From assembly GCA_052379845.1 (NCBI GenBank), contig JBQTCF010000017.1: DNA of 64,000 nt. One strand, written 5' to 3'. This DNA comes from Roseinatronobacter sp052379845. GTDB taxonomy: Bacteria; Pseudomonadota; Alphaproteobacteria; Rhodobacterales; Rhodobacteraceae. Under the pieces are notes generated by a model. That model had not been told where the DNA came from, searched no databases, and worked only from the letters and a program-made list of their open reading frames with translations. This document shows, piece by piece, positions 52,476 through 60,748 of this stretch. The number at the start of each line of letters is the position of its first letter. Positions within the stretch are counted from its first letter, which is position 1. The translations under genes and the position numbers were made by a program.

Positions 52476-55130
52476 ATGCGCGACACCAGCACCCCATGGG
52501 CGACCCCCGCCAAGGATGTTCTGACCCGGCTTGACAGCCGCCCGGAAGGACTGAACCCCGATGACATACGCCAAAAGCTGGACCGCCACGGCGAAAACAG
52601 GTTGCCCGACGCCCCCCGCCCCGGCCCGCTGAAGCGCCTTGCGCAGCAGTTCAACAACCTGTTGATTCTGGTGCTTATTGGTGCGGCGGCCATTACCGCC
52701 TTGTTGGGCCACTGGATTGATACTGGCGTCATCATGGCAGTGGTTATCCTGAATGCGGTCATCGGTTTCGTGCAGGAAGGCCGCGCCGAGGCCGCACTGG
52801 ACGCACTGCGCGACATGCTGGCCCCCAAGGCGAATGTCATCCGCGCAGGCCAGCGCCAAACTGTTTCCGGGGCAGACCTGGTTCCAGGGGATATTGTGCT
52901 GCTGGACGCGGGCGACAAGGTGCCTGCCGATCTGCGCTTGCTGGAGGTGGCGGGCCTGTCGGTGGAAGAAGCCATCCTGACAGGCGAATCCGTGCCCGTG
53001 CGCAAATCAACCGCGCCCGTGGACGCCAATGCCGATTTGGGGGACCGCAGCGCAATGGTGTTCAGCGGCACCATGGTGGCCGAAGGCACGGCGACAGGGG
53101 TTGTCACCGCGACGGGCCAAAATACCGAAATTGGCCGCATCAGCACCATGATGGGACAGGTCCAGACGCTGAAAACCCCGCTTATCCGCCAGATGGAGGT
53201 GTTTGCAAAATACCTGACCGGGTTTGTCATGGCCTTGTCGGCGGCGATTCTGGGGTTCACGCTGGCCTTCCGGGATACCCCGTTTGCCGAAGCGTTCATG
53301 ATTGTGGTGGGCCTGTTTGTCGCCGCCATCCCCGAAGGGTTGCCCGCTGTGCTGACCGTCACACTGGCCATCGGGGTGCAGACCATGGCGCGGCGCAACG
53401 CCATTATCCGCCGCCTGCCCATTATCGAAACGCTGGGGGCCGTGTCCACGATCTGTTCGGACAAGACAGGCACCTTGACGCGCAATGAAATGATGGTGGC
53501 GTCGGTGGTCACTGCGACCGGCACCGCAACAGTCACCGGCGAGGGGTATTCGCCGGAAGGCCAGATTACCGGCGCCGACCCCGCTGCGCTGGACGCTATG
53601 GCAAGGATTGCCGCGCTGTGCAACACCGCCGCGCTTGTTCAGGGCGCGCAAGGCTGGCGCGTCGAGGGGGACCCGATGGAAGGGGCGCTGCTGGCCTTTG
53701 CCGCGCGGGCCGGGCGCGACCCCGACCACCGCCCCAAACCCCGCGCCAGCATCCCGTTTGATGCGCGCTATCGCTATATGGCGGTGTTGCAGGCCGGGGA
53801 AATCCTGCTGAAGGGCGCGCCTGAACAGGTGATCGCGCATTGTGACCGGCACCTGGGACCAGACGGCCCGCAACCGCTGGACCGCAGCTACTGGAACGAC
53901 GCGGCCCATGCGATTGCCAATAACGGCCAGCGGGTTCTGGCGCTGGCACAGATGGCCCATGACGGCGATGATCTGACACATGAGACTGTGGCCAGGGGGC
54001 TTGTTCTGGTGGGCCTTGTCGGCCTGATTGACCCGCCCCGCGACGAAGCGATTGCCGCTGTTGCCGAGTGCCACAATGCGGGAATTTCCGTCAAGATGAT
54101 CACGGGCGACCACGCAGGCACGGCCGCCGCCATTGGCCGCCAGATCGGGCTGAAACAGACGGATGCGCCCCTGACGGGTGCCGAGATCGACCAGATGGAC
54201 GATGCAACACTGGAAGCCGCCATCCGGCGCACGGATGTTTTTGCCCGCACCAGCCCCGAACACAAGTTGCGACTGGTGCAGGCGCTTCAGGCGGACGGGG
54301 CCGTTGTGGCCATGACCGGCGACGGGGTGAATGACGCGCCCGCGCTGAAGCGCGCGGATGCCGGTATTGCCATGGGGCAAAAAGGGTCCGAGGCCGCGCG
54401 CGAAGCGTCCGATTTCGTGCTGGCCGACGACAATTTCGCGTCCATCGCGGAAGCGGTGAAACAGGGGCGCGCGGTCTATGCGAACCTGAAGAAAGTCATC
54501 ACCTTTTTGTTACCGGTCAATGGCGGGGAATCAATTTCACTGATCATTGCGGTTTTGTTCGGGCTGATGCTGCCCATCACGCCGCTGCAAATCCTGTGGG
54601 TGAATATGGTCAGTTCGGTGGCGCTGGCCATGTCGCTGGCCTTTGAACGCGCCGAAGCCGGGATCATGCGCCAGCCCCCCCGCGCGGCCAATGCCCCGAT
54701 TCTGTCGCGCTTTATCCTGTGGCGGGTTTTTCTGGTGTCCATCCTGTTTGCGGTGGGCATATTCGGCCAGTTCGGGCTGGCACAGGCACAGGGGGCGGGA
54801 CTGGAGGAAGCGCGCACCATGGCCTTGAACACCCTTGTCGCAATGGAAGTGTTCTATCTGTTTTCAGTGCGCTACCGGCACGGTTTCTCAATTTCATGGC
54901 AAGGGGTCAAGGGCACGCCAGCCGTGCTGATCGCAATTGCGCTTGTGGTGGTGCTACAAGCGGGGTTCACCTATCTGCCGGTCATGCAGGGCCTGTTTGA
55001 CACAACGCCCCTTAGCGCATGGCAGGTGGTGCAATGCGCGCTGGCAGGGGTGGCGCTGCTGCTGGTGCTGGAGTTGGACAAACACGCCGCGCGCACATGG
55101 AAAAAGCTGGGATCATCCACCGCGCCATAG
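52476..55130 (+). CDS. P-type (P2-like) cation-transporting ATPase
   Basis: This is an 884-residue inner-membrane ion pump. It shows the actuator motif ILTGESVPV, the TM4 motif IPEGLPAVLTVT, the phosphorylation site CSDKTGTLTRNEM (Asp at about 329), KGAPEQVI in the nucleotide-binding domain, MTGDGVNDAPALKRADAGIA, and about ten membrane segments. TM6 reads WVNMVSSVALAMSLAFE, without the Asp found in classic calcium and Na/K pumps, and resembles the CtpF/MgtA-like bacterial branch as I recall it. The ion (Ca, Mg, Na or other) is therefore open. The ATG at 52476 is chosen because GAAGGA lies nine bases upstream. Two earlier in-frame ATGs exist. Confidence 0.92.
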   Translation: MRDTSTPWATPAKDVLTRLDSRPEGLNPDDIRQKLDRHGENRLPDAPRPGPLKRLAQQFNNLLILVLIGAAAITALLGHWIDTGVIMAVVILNAVIGFVQEGRAEAALDALRDMLAPKANVIRAGQRQTVSGADLVPGDIVLLDAGDKVPADLRLLEVAGLSVEEAILTGESVPVRKSTAPVDANADLGDRSAMVFSGTMVAEGTATGVVTATGQNTEIGRISTMMGQVQTLKTPLIRQMEVFAKYLTGFVMALSAAILGFTLAFRDTPFAEAFMIVVGLFVAAIPEGLPAVLTVTLAIGVQTMARRNAIIRRLPIIETLGAVSTICSDKTGTLTRNEMMVASVVTATGTATVTGEGYSPEGQITGADPAALDAMARIAALCNTAALVQGAQGWRVEGDPMEGALLAFAARAGRDPDHRPKPRASIPFDARYRYMAVLQAGEILLKGAPEQVIAHCDRHLGPDGPQPLDRSYWNDAAHAIANNGQRVLALAQMAHDGDDLTHETVARGLVLVGLVGLIDPPRDEAIAAVAECHNAGISVKMITGDHAGTAAAIGRQIGLKQTDAPLTGAEIDQMDDATLEAAIRRTDVFARTSPEHKLRLVQALQADGAVVAMTGDGVNDAPALKRADAGIAMGQKGSEAAREASDFVLADDNFASIAEAVKQGRAVYANLKKVITFLLPVNGGESISLIIAVLFGLMLPITPLQILWVNMVSSVALAMSLAFERAEAGIMRQPPRAANAPILSRFILWRVFLVSILFAVGIFGQFGLAQAQGAGLEEARTMALNTLVAMEVFYLFSVRYRHGFSISWQGVKGTPAVLIAIALVVVLQAGFTYLPVMQGLFDTTPLSAWQVVQCALAGVALLLVLELDKHAARTWKKLGSSTAP

Positions 55131-55258
55131 ACCACGGCTTGTCACATTCGCGGGGCGCGCGTCAGCACACAATCCGGCACAAACGACATGCTTTGGCCTA
55201 ATTACAGCCAGATTCACCTGTCATCTGGCAACCAGAGTTATTGTGTCTGGAGCATGTC

Positions 55259-56371
55259 ATGAATAGTCAGATCATCATCCGTGGAACGGCAATTGCAATT
55301 GCAGGTATTGCAGCATCCATTTTTGCGGCCAAGGAATTCATGGTGCAATCCCCGCAGCCCCACGCCCAGGCACAGGTTTCGCCGCAAAATACCAACGGGT
55401 CCGTTGTCGGTGCCAGTTTGCTGGGGGGCGCGTCATCGGATGTCAGCGCCCAACCGGCAGCGGCGCAGCCAGAGGATGCGCTGGCATTCGATCTGGATTT
55501 GGCCAATGACATGACCGGTGACATGGCACAACCCACATTGCCCGACGCGGAGCTGGTGTTGGGTGCGCTGGACAATCGCGCGCCAAGCGATACCGCATCG
55601 CGGCTGGATGTCGATTTCCGCCCCGAACTGGCACTGGCCGAAACCAGCACACGCGACAATGACGCCAGTTGCACGCCCGTCCTGACACTGGACGCCAGCG
55701 TTGATGCCCTGCTGAACCTGCGCGTTAATGCGCCATGCAACCCATCCGAACGTGTTGTCATCAGCCATGATGATCTGGCCTTCAGCGCCTATTCCGATGC
55801 GGACGGGGTTCTGTCGGCCTATATTCCCGCTTTGTCCGAAAATGCCAGTGTCGATGCGTTTCTGGAAGATGGAACCGTTCTGCAGGGCACTGTGACAGTG
55901 CCTGATGTGGCGCTTCATCACCGTGTCATTGTGCAATGGACCGGGGATATTGGCCTAAGCCTGCACGCCTTTCATCGCGGGGCGGAATATGGCAGCAATG
56001 GCCATATTCACGCCTCTCGCCCGTTTGATCCCGACCTTCAGGAAGCGTTCGTCATTGGTCTGGGCGAAGCGCGCGGCCCCGAACCGATGCTGGCGCATAT
56101 CTATTCTGTGCCCGTCAACATGCTGGACCAATCGCGCATGGAACTTGAAGCGGTGCATGATATGCGCAGCTGCGGAACGGATGTGTCCGCCTATATCATG
56201 CAAACCGGGGGCGGGATGCGCGCCGAATTGAAGGAATTGTTGCTGTCCATGCCCGCATGCGGCATGGATCAGGGGTTGGCGGTCATCGCCCTGCCGTTCG
56301 AGCATGCCCAACAGGCACAACCGCTGGCCCTTGACGACGCCCCTGTGACACTGGCAGCCCGTCAGGACTAA
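55259..56371 (+). CDS. Secreted or periplasmic protein of unknown function (often labelled translocase)
   Basis: The 370-residue product has an N-terminal hydrophobic segment (residues 4-22, IIIRGTAIAIAGIAASIFAA) that acts as signal or anchor. A Pro/Gln/Ala-rich linker (about 28-70) and a Cys-containing globular region (ASCTPVLTLDASVDALLNLR, NAPCNPSERVVISHDDL) follow. Cys residues at MRSCGTD and MPACGMD lie further on. I recall homologues called translocase in Rhodobacterales databases, but I see no motif that supports that name. The ATG at 55259 has GGAG upstream. The TAA stop lies in the end of repeat copy 6. It follows the P-type ATPase gene by 128 bp. Confidence 0.7.
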   Translation: MNSQIIIRGTAIAIAGIAASIFAAKEFMVQSPQPHAQAQVSPQNTNGSVVGASLLGGASSDVSAQPAAAQPEDALAFDLDLANDMTGDMAQPTLPDAELVLGALDNRAPSDTASRLDVDFRPELALAETSTRDNDASCTPVLTLDASVDALLNLRVNAPCNPSERVVISHDDLAFSAYSDADGVLSAYIPALSENASVDAFLEDGTVLQGTVTVPDVALHHRVIVQWTGDIGLSLHAFHRGAEYGSNGHIHASRPFDPDLQEAFVIGLGEARGPEPMLAHIYSVPVNMLDQSRMELEAVHDMRSCGTDVSAYIMQTGGGMRAELKELLLSMPACGMDQGLAVIALPFEHAQQAQPLALDDAPVTLAARQD

Positions 56372-56474
56372 AGCATATAGCGTTCATTCGCATTCACGCC
56401 ACACACTCCAACTTATTGATTGCGCAGGTTCGAGAAGCGCAAAACCGGTTCCCACTTTTGCGCGACATGCTCTA
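56369..56474 (-). repeat. Dispersed palindromic intergenic repeat, copy 6 (sub-type B)
   Basis: Read on the minus strand this matches copy 3: core GCGCAAAAG, loop, TTTTGCGC, then CTTCTCGAACCTGCG, AATCAATAAGTTGG and the distal GCGAATGAACGC. Its ends pair (AGCAT with ATGCT). The distal end supplies the TAA stop codon of the secreted-protein gene (56369-56371). It lies between that gene and the convergent radC gene. Confidence 0.88.
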
Positions 56475-56506
56475 ACGCATCGCACGCACCACCGGGGGGC
56501 CTGCAG

Positions 56507-57274
56507 CTATAACAAGCCGCTGCTGCGAAAGCTAAGCTCGCAGGCCTGTCCAATCACGATATGGTCGTGCAAGGTAATCGACAACGCATCGCATGCGGCA
56601 AGTATGGTTTGCGTCATGTCAATATCCGCCTGCGAGGGGGTGGGGTCCCCGGACGGGTGATTATGCACCAGAATTAACGCCGAGGCATTCAATTCCAATG
56701 CGCGGCGCAGGATTTCACGCGGATAAACCGGCACATGATCAACTGTGCCCTGTCCCTGCGCCTCATCCGCGACAAGGACATTCTTGCGGTCCAGAAACAG
56801 CACGCGAAACTGTTCCGTGTCACGGTGTGACATGGTGGTATGGCAATAATCCAGCAAGGCGGCCCAACTGGAAATGATGGGCCTGTTCATCACCTTCGCG
56901 CGGGCCATGCGCTGCGCGCAGGCTGCCGCAAGTTTCAGTTCCACAATCACGGCATCCCCCACACCCGGCACCGCGCGCAAGCGCCCTTCAGGGGCAGCAA
57001 TCACGCGGTTCAGATCGCCGAACATGTCCATCAAGGCGCGCGCAAGCGGTTTGACATCCTGCCGCGGGATGGCGCGAAACAGCAGCAATTCCAGCAATTC
57101 GTAATCGGGCATTGCATCCGCGCCGCCGTCAAGGAAGCGCGCGCGCAATCTTTTGCGGTGGTCGCGCAAATAAGATGGCACTGTCGCGCCCGAAGGCGTG
57201 GTGGCAACCGCTGCCCCCCCATCGGCAAAAAGGGGCAAAGCCGCGTCTGAAAATCCCGAACTTTCCTGTTTCAT
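56507..57274 (-). CDS. radC: RadC-family JAB/MPN-domain protein
   Basis: This 255-residue protein has helix-hairpin-helix-like N-terminal sequence (YELLELLLFRAIPRQDVKPLA and GRLRAVPGVGD) and a C-terminal JAB domain with the metal-site pattern HNHPSGDPTPSQAD. Despite the old name, a direct repair function is not proven for the family. The N-terminal 30 residues are variable. It is 57 bp downstream of dnaJ and on the same strand, and converges with the secreted-protein gene. Confidence 0.93.
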   Translation of the reverse strand: MKQESSGFSDAALPLFADGGAAVATTPSGATVPSYLRDHRKRLRARFLDGGADAMPDYELLELLLFRAIPRQDVKPLARALMDMFGDLNRVIAAPEGRLRAVPGVGDAVIVELKLAAACAQRMARAKVMNRPIISSWAALLDYCHTTMSHRDTEQFRVLFLDRKNVLVADEAQGQGTVDHVPVYPREILRRALELNASALILVHNHPSGDPTPSQADIDMTQTILAACDALSITLHDHIVIGQACELSFRSSGLL

Positions 57275-57331
57275 AGCCGGTATCTTGCCCGCAAAGGGCT
57301 AAGAAACCGTTAACCACGCCGGGGCCGGGTT

Positions 57332-58492
57332 TCAGTTTTTCATACCATCCCAGAAGCTTTTGACCTTGTCAAAGAACCCGCTGCTTTCGGGGTTGTTTTC
57401 CGCACTCAGCTTCTCAAACTCGGCCAGCAATTCCTTCTGGCGCGCGGTCAGGTTGACAGGGGTTTCCACGGCCAGTTCAATCAGCATGTCACCCTGCCCG
57501 CCGCCGCGCAAGGCGGGCATCCCCTTGCCGCGCAGGCGCATTTGCCGCCCCGACTGGCTGCCTGATGGAATTTTCACGCGAGAGCGGCCACCGTCAATTG
57601 TGGGCACTTCCACTTCGCCCCCAAGGGCGGCGCGCGCCATGCTGACGGGGACATGACAATACAGCGTCACACCGTCGCGTTTGAATATCTGGTGTTCGGC
57701 CACATTGACGAAGATATACAAATCCCCCGCCGGGCCACCGCGCAGTCCTGCCTCGCCCTCGCCGGACAGGCGAATACGGGTGCCGGTTTCCACACCTGCG
57801 GGAATACTGACCGACAGGGTTGATTCCTTCTCCACGCGCCCTGCCCCGCCACAGGCCGCGCAGGGGTTCTTGACGATCTGGCCATTGCCCCCACAAGTGG
57901 GACAGGTGCGTTCCACAGTGAAGAACCCTTGTTGCGCACGCACCTTTCCCATGCCCGAACAGGTCGGGCAGGTCACGGGTTCAGCGCCCCCTTCAGCGCC
58001 AGTGCCGCTGCAGGCGTCGCATTGGGACTGGCGCGGCACACGAATGGTCTTGCGCGTTCCACTGAACGCTTCTTCCAGCGTGATGCGCAGGTTATAGCGC
58101 AGGTCCGACCCGCGGCTGGCGCGCGCGCGCGCCCCCCCGCGCCCACCACCGACAAAATCCCCGAACAGGTCTTCGAACACATCGGAAAACGCACTGGCAA
58201 AATCGCCATTGCCCGAAAAACCGCCCCCCCGCGCGCCGGGGTTGCCACCGCCGCCGCCCATGCTGCCGTCAAATGCCGCATGGCCGAAACGGTCATAGGC
58301 GGCCTTGCGGTCAGGGTCTTTCAGCGCGTCATAGGCTTCATTGGCTTCCTTGAACTGCGCTTCGGCATTGGGGTTGTCGGAATTGCGGTCGGGGTGTAAT
58401 TCCTTGGCTTTTTTGCGATAGGCTTTCTTGATTTCCTCGCTCGATGCGGACCGGCTGACACCCAGAACTTCATAGAAATCGCGTTTGGCCAT
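57332..58492 (-). CDS. dnaJ: DnaJ (Hsp40) co-chaperone
   Basis: DnaJ delivers substrates to DnaK and stimulates its ATPase. The 386-residue protein has the J domain with HPD in KELHPDRNSDNPN, a Gly-rich region (GGGGGNPGARGGGFSG), four CxxCxGxG zinc repeats (CDACSGTG, CPTCSGMG, CPTCGGNG, CAACGGAG) and the C-terminal substrate domain. Length is typical. It follows dnaK by 73 bp on the same strand, the usual dnaK-dnaJ order. Confidence 0.97.
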   Translation of the reverse strand: MAKRDFYEVLGVSRSASSEEIKKAYRKKAKELHPDRNSDNPNAEAQFKEANEAYDALKDPDRKAAYDRFGHAAFDGSMGGGGGNPGARGGGFSGNGDFASAFSDVFEDLFGDFVGGGRGGARARASRGSDLRYNLRITLEEAFSGTRKTIRVPRQSQCDACSGTGAEGGAEPVTCPTCSGMGKVRAQQGFFTVERTCPTCGGNGQIVKNPCAACGGAGRVEKESTLSVSIPAGVETGTRIRLSGEGEAGLRGGPAGDLYIFVNVAEHQIFKRDGVTLYCHVPVSMARAALGGEVEVPTIDGGRSRVKIPSGSQSGRQMRLRGKGMPALRGGGQGDMLIELAVETPVNLTARQKELLAEFEKLSAENNPESSGFFDKVKSFWDGMKN

Positions 58493-58565
58493 GTGGGCTT
58501 ACTTTCCAATGATGCAACCGGCCTGAACGGGTGTCAGACCGGCTGCGGGTTTCCTGCCAAGGGGT

Positions 58566-60479
58566 TTACTTGCGTTTGTTGTCGCCAAGATCTTCGAAAT
58601 CGGCATCCACAATGTCATCATCCACGCTGCGCGGTTCATCCGCATCTGCATCAGCCCCTTCGGCGGCGTCTGCCTGCGCTTTATAGATGGCCTCGCCCAG
58701 TTTCATGGACGCTTCGGTGACATTCTGAATACCGGATTTGATCTTGCCGGCATCTTCGCTTTCGACAGTTTCCTTCAGCGCCGCAATCGCCAGTTCGATC
58801 GCTTCAACTGTGGTCGGGTCCACTTTGTCCTTGTGTTCTTCCACGGCTTTTTCGGTGGAGTGGATCAGGCTTTCGGCCTGGTTCTTCGCCTCGACCAGTT
58901 CGCGGCGTTTCTTGTCGGCCTCGGCATTGGCTTCGGCGTCCTTGACCATTTTTTCAATGTCGTCATCCGACAGACCGCCAGACGCCTGAATCGTGATCTT
59001 CTGTTCCTTGCCGGTGCCCTTGTCCTTGGCGGACACATTGACAATGCCGTTGGCGTCAATGTCGAAAGTCACCTCGATCTGGGGCATCCCGCGCGGGGCC
59101 GGGGGAATATTCTCAAGGTTGAACTGGCCCAGCATCTTGTTGTCGGCGGCCATTTCACGTTCGCCCTGGAACACGCGGATTGTCACAGCGCTTTGGTGGT
59201 CTTCGGCCGTTGAAAACACCTGGCTTTTCTTGGTCGGAATGGTGGTGTTGCGGTCGATCAGACGGGTGAACACCCCACCCAGCGTTTCAATGCCCAGCGA
59301 CAGCGGCGTGACATCCAGCAGAACCACATCCTTGACATCGCCTTGCAGCACACCTGCCTGAATGGCCGCACCCATGGCCACAACTTCGTCAGGGTTCACA
59401 CCTTTATGCGGTTCCTTGCCGAAGAAATTGGTCACTTCTTCGATCACTTTGGGCATGCGGGTCATACCGCCGACCAAAATAACCTCGTCAATGTCGCCCT
59501 TGGACAGGCCTGCATCTTTCAGCGCGGCAGCGCAAGGTTTCAGCGAGTTCTTGATCAGGTCGCCCACCAGTGATTCCAGCTTGGCGCGGGTCAGTTTCAT
59601 GACAAGGTGCAGCGGCTGGCCGGTGTTCTTGTCCATGCTGATGAAGGGCTGGTTGATTTCCGTCTGGCTGGAGCTGGACAGTTCGATCTTGGCCTTCTCG
59701 GCGGCCTCTTTCAGGCGCTGCAGGGCCATTTTATCCAGCGTCAGGTCAACGCCATTCTCTTTCTTGAACTCATCCGCCAGATAATTGACGATGCGCATGT
59801 CAAAATCTTCGCCACCAAGGAAGGTGTCGCCATTTGTGGATTTCACTTCGAACAGGCCATCATCGATTTCCAGAATGGTAATGTCGAACGTGCCGCCGCC
59901 AAGGTCATAGACCGCTATGGTGCGGGTTTCTTTCTTGTCCAGGCCATAGGCCAGCGCTGCCGCAGTGGGTTCGTTGATGATGCGCAGCACTTCCAGACCG
60001 GCAATCTTGCCTGCATCCTTGGTGGCCTGACGCTGGGCGTCGTTGAAATAGGCAGGCACCGTGATAACGGCTTGCGTGACCTTTTCGCCCAGATAGCTTT
60101 CGGCGGTTTCCTTCATCTTTTGCAGGATGAAGGCGGAAATCTGGCTGGGGCTGTATTTTTCGCCGCGCGATTCGACCCAGGCATCGCCATTCCCGCCATC
60201 AATGATGTTATAGGGAACAAGGTTCTTGTCCTTTTCCACTTCGGCATCAGTCAGGCGGCGCCCGATCAGGCGCTTGACGGCAAACACAGTGTTGGTGGGG
60301 TTGGTCACGGCCTGACGTTTCGCAGGCTGGCCGACAAGGCGTTCATTTTCCGTAAACGCCACGATGGACGGCGTGGTGCGCGCGCCTTCGGCGTTTTCAA
60401 TAACCCGTGCGGCTGCCCCGTCCATGATGGCAACGCAAGAGTTGGTGGTCCCAAGGTCGATCCCGATGACTTTAGCCAT
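58566..60479 (-). CDS. dnaK: DnaK (Hsp70) chaperone
   Basis: DnaK is the ATP-dependent chaperone of the heat-shock system. The 637-residue protein begins MAKVIGIDLGTTNSCVAIMD and has the nucleotide-binding motifs VYDLGGGTFDITIL and IDEVILVGGMTRMPKV, the substrate-binding domain around 390-500 (LLDVTPLSLGIETLGGVFT), and a C-terminal lid ending in an acidic tail (EDLGDNKRK). The ATG at 60479 is chosen. A reading from 60560 would add 27 residues of intergenic sequence. A candidate promoter lies about 105 bp upstream. dnaJ follows. Confidence 0.98.
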   Translation of the reverse strand: MAKVIGIDLGTTNSCVAIMDGAAARVIENAEGARTTPSIVAFTENERLVGQPAKRQAVTNPTNTVFAVKRLIGRRLTDAEVEKDKNLVPYNIIDGGNGDAWVESRGEKYSPSQISAFILQKMKETAESYLGEKVTQAVITVPAYFNDAQRQATKDAGKIAGLEVLRIINEPTAAALAYGLDKKETRTIAVYDLGGGTFDITILEIDDGLFEVKSTNGDTFLGGEDFDMRIVNYLADEFKKENGVDLTLDKMALQRLKEAAEKAKIELSSSSQTEINQPFISMDKNTGQPLHLVMKLTRAKLESLVGDLIKNSLKPCAAALKDAGLSKGDIDEVILVGGMTRMPKVIEEVTNFFGKEPHKGVNPDEVVAMGAAIQAGVLQGDVKDVVLLDVTPLSLGIETLGGVFTRLIDRNTTIPTKKSQVFSTAEDHQSAVTIRVFQGEREMAADNKMLGQFNLENIPPAPRGMPQIEVTFDIDANGIVNVSAKDKGTGKEQKITIQASGGLSDDDIEKMVKDAEANAEADKKRRELVEAKNQAESLIHSTEKAVEEHKDKVDPTTVEAIELAIAALKETVESEDAGKIKSGIQNVTEASMKLGEAIYKAQADAAEGADADADEPRSVDDDIVDADFEDLGDNKRK

Positions 60480-60583
60480 GATGTGCATCCTCTTCTTCAA
60501 GCGATGTGGCAGCGGGCTGGTCCTGTCAGGCCCCGGCCCATCTGTTTTTCGTTGCAACACCCCGCTGGGGGGTGACTTGATCG

Positions 60584-60615
60584 CTATATAGGAAGGGGGT
60601 TTGGGGGCTGCAACC
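60584..60615 (-). promoter_or_regulatory. Candidate dnaK promoter
   Basis: On the minus strand GGTTGCA (60609-60615) is followed 18 bases after its TTG by CCTATATAG (60584-60592). This resembles the CYTATNT -10 box of alphaproteobacterial RpoH-dependent promoters, though the -35 is not a perfect CTTG. It would give a leader of about 95-100 bases before dnaK. Confidence 0.35.
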
Positions 60616-60642
60616 GTAACAGAGCTGTGAATTGCATATCAT

Positions 60643-60657
60643 CCAAGAATTTCTTGG
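60643..60657. promoter_or_regulatory. 15-bp inverted repeat upstream of dnaK
   Basis: CCAAGAA-T-TTCTTGG is a perfect inverted repeat (7+1+7) in the 269-bp region between dnaK and the M3 peptidase gene. It lies about 27 bp upstream of the candidate -35 box, so it could be an operator or activator site for dnaK. It does not match the CIRCE element. The rest of the region shows no gene. Confidence 0.4.
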
Positions 60658-60748
60658 CGCAGACAGCCCCGCCACTGGCCCTTCGCCCCCGTTTGGCACG
60701 GCGGGCGCGCGCGCGGCGGGTCGCATGATGCCCCTGCCCCCTGCCCTG

